From the NCBI RefSeq assembly GCF_014229095.1, contig NZ_JAARZC010000006.1, forward strand, positions 33,772-97,771: 64,000 bases of DNA. Reading direction: 5' to 3'. The notes below the pieces were generated by a model that was not told the origin of the DNA, searched no databases, and saw only the letters and a program-made list of their open reading frames with translations. Shown here piece by piece: positions 56,957 through 64,000 of the stretch. A program made the position numbers and the translations under genes. Source of the stretch: Listeria cossartiae subsp. cayugensis. GTDB taxonomy: Bacteria > Bacillota > Bacilli > Lactobacillales > Listeriaceae. How positions within the stretch are numbered: the stretch's first letter is position 1; each line of letters starts with the position of its first letter.

Positions 56957-58054
56957 ATGAGAAAAATGAAGAGACTAACATGGGATGAAACAAAAATAAC
57001 CGCTTTCCAAGAAGCACTCGTTTCCTGGTATGAAGCGAATAAACGCGTCTTACCGTGGCGCGAAAATACCGAGCCGTACAGAATTTGGGTCTCAGAAATC
57101 ATGCTGCAACAAACAAAAGTTGACACAGTGATTCCATATTTTAATCGCTTTATGACTCAATTTCCAACGATGGAAGATTTTGTTCAAGCGGATGAAGCAG
57201 ATATTTTAAAGGCTTGGGAAGGCTTAGGTTATTATTCTCGTGTCAGAAATCTTCAAACAGCGATGAAACAAGTAATGGCAGATTTTTCTGGTGTAGTCCC
57301 AAACGATTTAACAACCATTCTATCACTTAAAGGTGTTGGTCCGTATACAGCTGGAGCTATTCTTAGCATTGCTTACAATCAAGCAGAACCCGCCGTTGAT
57401 GGTAATGTAATGCGTGTCATTGCGCGTGTTTTAGAAATAAGCGAAGACATTATGAAAGCATCCACCCGGAAAATTTTTGAAGAAGTGCTATATCAACTGA
57501 TCGACAAAGAAAATCCGTCCGCTTTTAACCAAGGTTTAATGGAAATCGGGGCACTCGTCTGTACGCCGACTAAACCAATGTGTATGCTTTGCCCGCTTCA
57601 ACCGTTTTGCGAAGCGCATAAAAACGGCGTTGAAACGAATTATCCAGTAAAAATCAAAAAAGTAAAAACGAAAACAAAAGAACTATTGAGCATCATCGTA
57701 GTATCAGAAGATGGGAAAATAGCCATCGAAAAGCGTCCGGAAAATGGGTTGCTAGCCAATATGTGGCAATTTCCAACCATCGAAATCACCAAAAAAGAAA
57801 ATGATGAAGTAGCAAAACTACAATTTTTACATAATTATGGCTTAGATGTTTTACTTAAAGATGAGCCAATTGCGCATATCAAACACGTTTTCTCTCATTT
57901 AGTTTGGAAAATGGACATTCGTGTGGCAAGCCTTCAGTCAGCGGAGCCAAATGAAAATTGGTATTTTGCGACAGAAGAAGAAATGAAGCGACTTGCTTTT
58001 CCAGTACCATATCAAAAAATGTGGCAAGCGTGGAAAGATTTTAAGGGGGAGTAA
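56957..58054 (+). CDS. mutY: Adenine DNA glycosylase MutY
   Basis: Removes A mispaired with 8-oxoguanine, 365 aa. Catalytic E47 in SEIMLQQTKVDTVIPYF and D148 in NQAEPAVDGNV follow the HhH motif LKGVGPYTAGAI. The 4Fe-4S cysteines are in VCTPTKPMCMLCPLQPFC, and a NUDIX-like C-terminal domain recognises 8-oxoG. Start ATG 56957 after GAGGGG. fabL begins three bases after the stop. Confidence 0.95.
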   Translation: MRKMKRLTWDETKITAFQEALVSWYEANKRVLPWRENTEPYRIWVSEIMLQQTKVDTVIPYFNRFMTQFPTMEDFVQADEADILKAWEGLGYYSRVRNLQTAMKQVMADFSGVVPNDLTTILSLKGVGPYTAGAILSIAYNQAEPAVDGNVMRVIARVLEISEDIMKASTRKIFEEVLYQLIDKENPSAFNQGLMEIGALVCTPTKPMCMLCPLQPFCEAHKNGVETNYPVKIKKVKTKTKELLSIIVVSEDGKIAIEKRPENGLLANMWQFPTIEITKKENDEVAKLQFLHNYGLDVLLKDEPIAHIKHVFSHLVWKMDIRVASLQSAEPNENWYFATEEEMKRLAFPVPYQKMWQAWKDFKGE

Positions 58055-58804
<750 letters not shown>

Positions 58805-58958
58805 TAAAGAAAAATGGATGAAAATTAGCTATTTTGCATAAAAATCACTCTTTTTTTAGGAAAATGTTCCGTTTCAGCACGATATTGTTTTTTTGCAGTC
58901 TTGCCTTATGTTATAATAATAATGATTTTGATAGTACATGAGGAAAGTAGGATAAAGG

Positions 58959-59486
58959 ATGTACTTACCCAAAGAGAAAGAAATAATACAGATCAAGAGC
59001 TACAAACATAACGGTAAACTTCATCGTACTTGGAAAAAGACAGTGGTGCTTAAATCTACGGAGAATATTATTATCGGCGGAAACGACCACACATTAGTTG
59101 TGGAAGCAGACGGACGTAAATGGGTAACGCGCGAACCATCTATTTGTTATTTTCATAGTGATTACTGGTTTAATGTAATTTCGATGATTAGAGAAGATGG
59201 CATTTATCATTACTGCAATCTAGGTACACCTTTTGCAGTAGATGAGCAAGCGCTGAAGTACATTGACTATGACCTCGATATTAAGGTTTTCCCGGATGGA
59301 AGGTTTCATTTGCTTGATGAAGGCGAATACGAACAACACCGTCGCCAAATGAAGTACCCGGACTCGATTGACCGGATACTTCGACATAATGTGGATGTGC
59401 TAAGCCACTGGATTTTGGACAAAAAAGGTCCATTTTCTCCTGACTACATCGACATTTGGTATGAAAAGTATAAAGAATACCGTTAA
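58959..59486 (+). CDS. DUF402 nucleoside di/triphosphatase (YgaC-like)
   Basis: A 175-aa DUF402 protein matching Bacillus YgaC by length and position. The family is a nucleoside-phosphate phosphatase (Ntdp) group. Motifs: [32 protein letters not shown] with DxD-type metal residues, and a C-terminal WYEKYKEYR. Own promoter region upstream; ends in a bidirectional terminator. Confidence 0.88.
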   Translation: MYLPKEKEIIQIKSYKHNGKLHRTWKKTVVLKSTENIIIGGNDHTLVVEADGRKWVTREPSICYFHSDYWFNVISMIREDGIYHYCNLGTPFAVDEQALKYIDYDLDIKVFPDGRFHLLDEGEYEQHRRQMKYPDSIDRILRHNVDVLSHWILDKKGPFSPDYIDIWYEKYKEYR

Positions 59487-59528
59487 AAAAACGAGCTTTG
59501 GAGTTTATCTCCAAGCTCGTTTTTTGTT
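59486..59528. terminator. Bidirectional terminator after the DUF402 gene
   Basis: AAAAAACGAGCTTTGGAG and CTCCAAGCTCGTTTTTT pair with one mismatch. Confidence 0.9.
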
Positions 59529-60616
59529 TATTCTTCGTTAACATTAATATCGATTTGATTTTCTTCTGTATGTCTTAGTTTAAAACTATGAATCAATTTT
59601 TCTAAATAATCGATAGTCTCTTGATAAGCAAATATCGAGGCGATAATACGCATTAAATGGTATTTATCCATCATATCCTCATATTCATCTTTTTCCGTTT
59701 CTTCCATTTCGCGCAAGAAAAGTTGCATTAAATCTTGGGGGTCTTGTGCTAAATGAGATTCTACATATTCAAGATCAATCGAAACCTTATCAATATAAGT
59801 TAATAAAAGTTGTTCATGTTTATCAGTTAAATAATCAATATGTTGGCGAATTAATTCTTGCTTATCTGGCGGCAGTTGCAAATAATCATTTTCATAACGG
59901 TGCTGAATTTTTAAAAGCTCAAAACCTTTTTGAGAACAAAGCAACATCTGCCTATAAACAGCAATTTTCCGCCCTTTTGAAATGGCATTTTTCTTTAAGA
60001 AAGTACGTTCTTCTCGGTATAATCCGTATAAGTTACGCGTTTGGTTTAACTGTTTTTGCATCCATTCCATGTCTTTTTTTAGAAGAGGGAAGTCTGCAGC
60101 GTGACGCAAGTTTAATTTAATCCAACGAACAATCTCGCTATTCGTATTATAAATTAACTGAAACAATGAAACCTCGTATTTCGGTGGTAAAAAGAACAGA
60201 TTGACAATAAATGCGGCAAGTAAACCTAACATAATTGTCCCAAAACGAATAAGTGCGATTTCTAAAAAGTCATTACCAGGAGAATCCATCACGATAATGA
60301 GCGTCACAACTGCGAGGCCAATCGTATTCTCCAAGCGGAATTGCATTAATAAGGCAACACAGATAATCGAAGCAACCCCGATTAAAATAAAATCATTACC
60401 AATATAAAGTCCAAAAATAATTGCAATGATAGCTCCAATTACGTTCCCTTGTGCCCGTTCTAGAATAGTTCGATAAGACCTATAAATAGAAGGTTGGATA
60501 GCAAAAACGGCGGAAATGCCTGCCAGAGATGGAGAGGGTGAATTGCAAAGTTGCGCGATAAAAAGCGCCAATGTGATTGCAATACCAGTTTTCAAAATTC
60601 TAGCTCCGAATTTCAT
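59528..60616 (-). CDS. Aromatic acid exporter family (ArAE/DUF939) membrane protein
   Basis: A 362-aa protein with about four to five N-terminal helices (residues 10-145, including IAITLALFIAQLC and GIALIRFGTIMLGLLAAFIVNLFF-like segments) and a helical cytoplasmic C-terminal half rich in charged residues. It matches Bacillus YgaE by size and neighbourhood. Transport substrate unknown. Start ATG 60616 after AAAGGAATAACC; its leader holds a seven-pair hairpin. Confidence 0.85.
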   Translation of the reverse strand: MKFGARILKTGIAITLALFIAQLCNSPSPSLAGISAVFAIQPSIYRSYRTILERAQGNVIGAIIAIIFGLYIGNDFILIGVASIICVALLMQFRLENTIGLAVVTLIIVMDSPGNDFLEIALIRFGTIMLGLLAAFIVNLFFLPPKYEVSLFQLIYNTNSEIVRWIKLNLRHAADFPLLKKDMEWMQKQLNQTRNLYGLYREERTFLKKNAISKGRKIAVYRQMLLCSQKGFELLKIQHRYENDYLQLPPDKQELIRQHIDYLTDKHEQLLLTYIDKVSIDLEYVESHLAQDPQDLMQLFLREMEETEKDEYEDMMDKYHLMRIIASIFAYQETIDYLEKLIHSFKLRHTEENQIDINVNEE

Positions 60617-60644
60617 GGAAGGTTATTCCTTTCTATAGACTATT

Positions 60645-60674
60645 TGAGCGGGACTTTTCGCATTTTCCCGCTCA
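60645..60674 (-). promoter_or_regulatory. Hairpin in the leader of the DUF939 gene
   Basis: GAGCGGG pairs with CCCGCTC around about 15 bases, 30-55 nt before the start codon on the minus strand. No T tract; not a terminator of hemL. Confidence 0.45.
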
Positions 60675-60722
60675 TTCTTCTTCTATTATAACGTTTCTCT
60701 CGAGTTTATAAAGTAATATTAC

Positions 60723-62021
60723 CTAGTTATCTTGAACCATTTTTCCAAAAACTGTATCAACTGCTGCAATTGTTTCTACAATATCTGCTTCCGAATGCGC
60801 GGATGTAATAAACCATGCTTCGTATTTAGAAGGCGCCAAATTAATACCTTCTTCTAACATTCCTTTGAAAAAGCGTCCAAATAATTCGCCATCAGTTGCA
60901 CCAGCTTCTGCGTAGTTAGTAATCGCTTCATCCGTAAAGTACACTGTTAAAGCACCAACAATTTGATTGACGGTAACCGCGATACCATGTTTGGCAGCTG
61001 CTTTTTCAATGCCATCTTTCAACATCGAACCATATTTTTCAAAGCGCTCATACAATCCTTCTTCTTGTAAAACTTCGAGACAAGCAATCCCTGAAAGAAT
61101 GGATGCCGGATTACCAGCGTGAGTCCCAGCTTGATATGCCGGGCCAAGCGGTGCCACTTTTTCCATAATATCAATTCGACCACCATAAGCGCCAATCGGA
61201 AGACCGCCACCAATAATTTTACCCATAGCAGTTAAATCAGGAATAACCCCTAGATAATTTTGAGCTCCACCGTACATAAAGCGGAAAGCAGTAATAACTT
61301 CATCATAAATAACTAAAGAATCATTGGCATGCGCGAGTTCATTAACCGCCTCTAAAAATCCTTCTTTTGGTGCAACCATTCCAAAGTTACCAACAATTGG
61401 CTCTACTAAAACAGCCGCAACTTGATCGCCCCAAACAGTGAGTGCTTCCTTAAATGCTTCAAGATCATTAAACGGAACTGTGATAACTTCTTCTGCAGTA
61501 GATTTTGTTACCCCAGCAGAATCAGGAATCCCAAGCGTAGATGGTCCAGACCCAGCTTCCACCAACACTAAATCAAAATGCCCGTGATAACAACCAGCAA
61601 ATTTAATAATTTTATCTCTTCCTGTATAAGCACGAGCCACACGAATAGTTGTCATAACAGCTTCTGTCCCAGAGTTTGTAAAACGAACTTTCTCAAGAGA
61701 AGGGATGGCTTCTTTTAACATTTTCGCAAACGTTATTTCGTGTTTCGTAGGTGTTCCGTATAAAACGCCATTTTGTGCCGCTTTTGTAATCGCTTCTGTA
61801 ATATGAGGATGTGCATGCCCAGTAATGATTGGCCCGAATGCCGCTAAGTAATCAATATACTTATTGCCATCCACATCATAAAAATAAGCGCCACTCGCTC
61901 GCTCCATTGTTACCGGAATTCCGCCGCCAACTCCTTTATTTGACCTAGATGGGCTATTAACCCCGCCAACTATATGTAAAAGTGCTTCATCATGCAATTG
62001 CTTTGACTTAGAATGATCCAT
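60723..62021 (-). CDS. gsaB: Glutamate-1-semialdehyde 2,1-aminomutase
   Basis: PLP-dependent aminomutase making 5-aminolevulinate for heme, 432 aa. The PLP lysine is K268 in [39 protein letters not shown] and YDEVITAFR are the usual family motifs. Its place beside the DUF939 gene and perR matches Bacillus gsaB, a second copy beside the hemAXCDBL operon. Start ATG 62021. Confidence 0.93.
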   Translation of the reverse strand: MDHSKSKQLHDEALLHIVGGVNSPSRSNKGVGGGIPVTMERASGAYFYDVDGNKYIDYLAAFGPIITGHAHPHITEAITKAAQNGVLYGTPTKHEITFAKMLKEAIPSLEKVRFTNSGTEAVMTTIRVARAYTGRDKIIKFAGCYHGHFDLVLVEAGSGPSTLGIPDSAGVTKSTAEEVITVPFNDLEAFKEALTVWGDQVAAVLVEPIVGNFGMVAPKEGFLEAVNELAHANDSLVIYDEVITAFRFMYGGAQNYLGVIPDLTAMGKIIGGGLPIGAYGGRIDIMEKVAPLGPAYQAGTHAGNPASILSGIACLEVLQEEGLYERFEKYGSMLKDGIEKAAAKHGIAVTVNQIVGALTVYFTDEAITNYAEAGATDGELFGRFFKGMLEEGINLAPSKYEAWFITSAHSEADIVETIAAVDTVFGKMVQDN

Positions 62022-62163
62022 TTCGTCATCTCCTCAAAAATTTAATACCTACTATATTCTATGCGAAAAAATAAGATGCCGCAATCGAAAAAACAATATA
62101 ATTGCCGATAAATGAAAAAAAGCATAAAATTAAATCATAGCAAAGGAAAGGAAGTGCGGCAAA

Positions 62164-63105
62164 ATGAACATTTTATTTACTTTAGACGTACCCGAACACT
62201 TAAAAACCTTGCAAGCAGAGAAATTTCCAGATGATACTTTTTATTATGAAAGCAATAATCATTTTGCCGATTTAGCAGAAATAGATATCATCGTCACATA
62301 CGGCTCTAATATTACAGAAGAAAAAATAAAACAAGCTAAAAAACTACAATTAATCATGGTATTCTCTGCTGGAGTAGATAGCTTACCTAGAGAAATAATC
62401 CAAGAACGCCAAATAAAAGTCGCAAATGTAAGAGGAATTCATGCAATACCAATGGGCGAATATGCATTATCTTTCATGCTATCTCACGTCAAAAAAGCTA
62501 CTTTCTTCTATAAAATGCAAAAAGAAAAAAATTGGGCAAGTGAAGAACCCATTACAGAACTAGCGGGAAAAACATTAGTTGTCGCGGGCACAGGTGCTAT
62601 CGGAGCAAAAGTAGCTGAATTCGCTAAAGCATTCGATATGCAAGTTATCGGCATTAATACCACAGGCCATCTTGTAAAACCATTCAGTAAAACATATGCC
62701 ATGGACGACATCGAAAAAGTAGCTCCTTTAGCCGATTTTTTTGTTAGTGTTTTGCCGCATACAGAACAAACAACAGGAATCTATTCGTTATCATTTTTTG
62801 AACAAATGAAAGAAAATGCCGCTTTTATTAATATAGGAAGAGGGAGTGCCGTGGAGCTAAATGTACTAGAACAAGCTTCAAAACAGCAGCTAATAGCTCA
62901 TTTTTATTTAGATGTATTACCAGAAGAACCGCTTTCCGAAGACAATTACTTATGGGGCACAAATAATGTTACAATCACACCACATGTTTCGGGACATTCC
63001 GACAAATATTTAGAACGCAGCTTTGAAATTTGGTTTGAAAATATTCATCTTTTGAAAGAAAATAAGCAATTACGTAACGAGATTGATTTAAGTAGAGGTT
63101 ATTAA
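62164..63105 (+). CDS. D-2-hydroxyacid dehydrogenase family protein
   Basis: A 313-aa NAD-dependent dehydrogenase. Nucleotide motif VAGTGAIGAKVAEFA; catalytic Arg in NIGRGSAVEL and His in TITPHVSGHS are present. Closest to phosphoglycerate/glycerate dehydrogenase relatives; exact substrate unknown. Start ATG 62164 after AAAGGAAAGGAAGTG. Divergent from gsaB. Confidence 0.87.
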   Translation: MNILFTLDVPEHLKTLQAEKFPDDTFYYESNNHFADLAEIDIIVTYGSNITEEKIKQAKKLQLIMVFSAGVDSLPREIIQERQIKVANVRGIHAIPMGEYALSFMLSHVKKATFFYKMQKEKNWASEEPITELAGKTLVVAGTGAIGAKVAEFAKAFDMQVIGINTTGHLVKPFSKTYAMDDIEKVAPLADFFVSVLPHTEQTTGIYSLSFFEQMKENAAFINIGRGSAVELNVLEQASKQQLIAHFYLDVLPEEPLSEDNYLWGTNNVTITPHVSGHSDKYLERSFEIWFENIHLLKENKQLRNEIDLSRGY

Positions 63106-63126
63106 GCTATAAATTCTGCCATTCTA

Positions 63127-63156
63127 TTGACAGTTAAGCGTTATTTCCGGTATTAT
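63127..63156 (+). promoter_or_regulatory. Promoter of perR
   Basis: TTGACA (63127-63132), 18-nt spacer, TATTAT (63151-63156). The Per box overlaps the -10. Confidence 0.75.
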
Positions 63157-63167
63157 AAAGATAATAA
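63153..63167. promoter_or_regulatory. Per box (PerR autoregulation)
   Basis: TTATAAAGATAATAA matches the Per consensus TTATAATNATTATAA with two mismatches and overlaps the -10 of perR. Confidence 0.7.
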
Positions 63168-63187
63168 TTATTTTTGGAAGGGAGTGC

Positions 63188-63634
63188 ATGGCGGTGTCTA
63201 ATGCAACTCTAAAAGAGGCAGTAGATGTCTTGAAGAAAACGGGAGTAAGAATCACTCCTCAGCGTCATGCTATACTTGAATTCTTAATTAACTCACATAC
63301 ACACCCAACCGCGGATGACATATATCGGTCTCTAGAAGGCAACTTCCCAAACATGAGTGTAGCAACTGTATATAATAATTTACGCGTTTTCCGCGATGCA
63401 GGTCTAATTAAAGAATTATCCTATGGTGACGCATCTAGTCGATTTGATTTTTCAACTTCTAATCATTACCACGCAATTTGTAATGTTTGTGGGAAAATAG
63501 TTGACTTTCATTATCCAGGTTTAGATGAAGTAGAGCATTTCGCAGCTCATATGACTGGCTATGAAATCGATAACCACAGACTCGAAGTATATGGTACATG
63601 CCCAGATTGCAAAGAAAAACAAGCAAATAATTAA
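63188..63634 (+). CDS. perR: Peroxide-responsive regulator PerR
   Basis: Fur-family peroxide sensor, 148 aa. Regulatory-metal ligands H39, D87, H93, H95 and D106 equal B. subtilis H37, D85, H91, H93 and D104; structural zinc sites are CNVC and CPDC. Start ATG 63188 with GGAAGG; GTG at codon 3 is the alternative. Complete and probably functional. It borders an rRNA operon. Confidence 0.95.
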   Translation: MAVSNATLKEAVDVLKKTGVRITPQRHAILEFLINSHTHPTADDIYRSLEGNFPNMSVATVYNNLRVFRDAGLIKELSYGDASSRFDFSTSNHYHAICNVCGKIVDFHYPGLDEVEHFAAHMTGYEIDNHRLEVYGTCPDCKEKQANN

Positions 63635-63640
63635 AACAAA

Positions 63641-63669
63641 AACACTTGGCCTAGCTAAGTGTTTTTTTA
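63641..63669 (+). terminator. Terminator of perR
   Basis: AACACTT and AAGTGTT pair around a nine-base loop followed by seven T. Confidence 0.85.
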
Positions 63670-63718
63670 TGTTTCTTGCAATTTTTTTCATTTTTATTAA
63701 ATTTTATGCATAATTCGG

Positions 63719-63747
63719 TTGACATATTTCTCAAAACTTGATATATT
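63719..63747 (+). promoter_or_regulatory. rRNA operon promoter P1
   Basis: TTGACA (63719-63724), 17-nt spacer, TATATT (63742-63747). Confidence 0.85.
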
Positions 63748-63813
63748 AGTTTTCGGCGCTACGATAGCAGCAATTTAAAAGAATTTTATTCATAAATTAA
63801 TTTTAAAAAGTTG

Positions 63814-63842
63814 TTGACAGATAGTTGCTAAAATGATATGAT
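63814..63842 (+). promoter_or_regulatory. rRNA operon promoter P2
   Basis: TTGACA (63814-63819), 17-nt spacer, TATGAT (63837-63842). Tandem P1/P2 spaced 95 bases is typical of Bacillales rrn operons. Confidence 0.9.
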
Positions 63843-63848
63843 TTAAAA

Positions 63849-64000
63849 GTCGCAAAAAACAAACGAAAACATTCGCACATCAAGTGTGAAAGCGACTAAC
63901 TGACCTTTGAAAACTGAACAAAGAAGAAGACGAAAAGCAATGAGACGTAAAGTCTCACTGGTAATCGCAGGGCAGAAAACAGAAAGCTGTTTTCAACAAA
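63849..64000 (+). other. rRNA operon leader (16S lies beyond the window)
   Basis: After P2 the leader has a hairpin AGTCGC/GCGACT (63848-63897), then TGACCTTTGAAAACTGAACA (63901 on), the conserved pre-16S antitermination-like box, and a GAGAC/GTCTC stem near 63942. No 16S start (GAGTTTGATC) appears before 64000. Confidence 0.8.

Overview
The window is low-GC Firmicute chromosome. Gene content and order match the lmo1745 to lmo1683 stretch of Listeria monocytogenes (recalled, running from virR to perR and into an rRNA operon leader), so the source is L. monocytogenes or a very close sensu stricto Listeria. The match rests on virR/virS with adenine deaminase between them, the glt cluster, a beta-1,2-glucooligosaccharide locus, a sigma-54 PTS locus, fosX, mprF, and the Bacillus-like run recX, yfhJ, dut, yfhP, mutY, fabL, DUF402, gsaB, perR. 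No prophage, IS element or CRISPR array is visible.

Layout. 0-5 kb: virR operon (response regulator, two accessory genes, adeC, histidine kinase virS). 5-9.3 kb: T-box leader and amino-acid ABC transporter, then glycerol dehydrogenase and an acetyltransferase. 9.2-16.4 kb: gltC divergent from gltB-gltD (ammonium assimilation). 16.4-27.4 kb: divergent beta-1,2-glucooligosaccharide locus (ABC importer leftward; GH3 beta-glucosidase, GH94 phosphorylase, LacI repressor and an oxidoreductase rightward) with two identical operators and a cre-like site between. 27.5-28.8 kb: DEAD-box helicase. 29-33.6 kb: LevR-type sigma-54 activator with its -24/-12 promoter, PTS IIB and IIA, and a DUF871/MupG protein, without a IIC. 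33.7-35.7 kb: TetR regulator, membrane-anchored methyltransferase with twin operators, and a 5'-degenerate WGR-domain remnant, next to tRNA-Arg(CCU). 35.9-46.8 kb: MreB paralogue, MFS transporter, M29 aminopeptidase, flavodoxin, map, AAC(3)-like protein, YihY protein, deoxynucleoside kinase, OsmC, rlmCD-fosX. 46.8-49.7 kb: a small ORF, soluble PAS-MCP protein, acetyltransferase, CDF transporter. 49.9-53.2 kb: vanZ-like gene and mprF, with a candidate VirR site at the promoter. 53.2-63.7 kb: the Bacillus-syntenic housekeeping run ending in perR with a Per box. 63.7-64.0 kb: tandem rRNA promoters and leader; 16S itself lies beyond the window.

Themes. Cell-envelope stress links the two ends: virR/virS on the left and the vanZ-mprF operon at 50 kb, which is a known VirR target. 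fosX, mprF and an AAC(3)-like gene make the intrinsic-resistance content notable. Most convergent gene pairs share one bidirectional intrinsic terminator. The least explained parts are the TetR/methyltransferase/WGR segment beside the tRNA gene, the roughly 90-nt hairpin before the AAC(3)-like gene, and the palindrome before the oxidoreductase gene. No wholly new multi-gene system could be demonstrated from the sequence.
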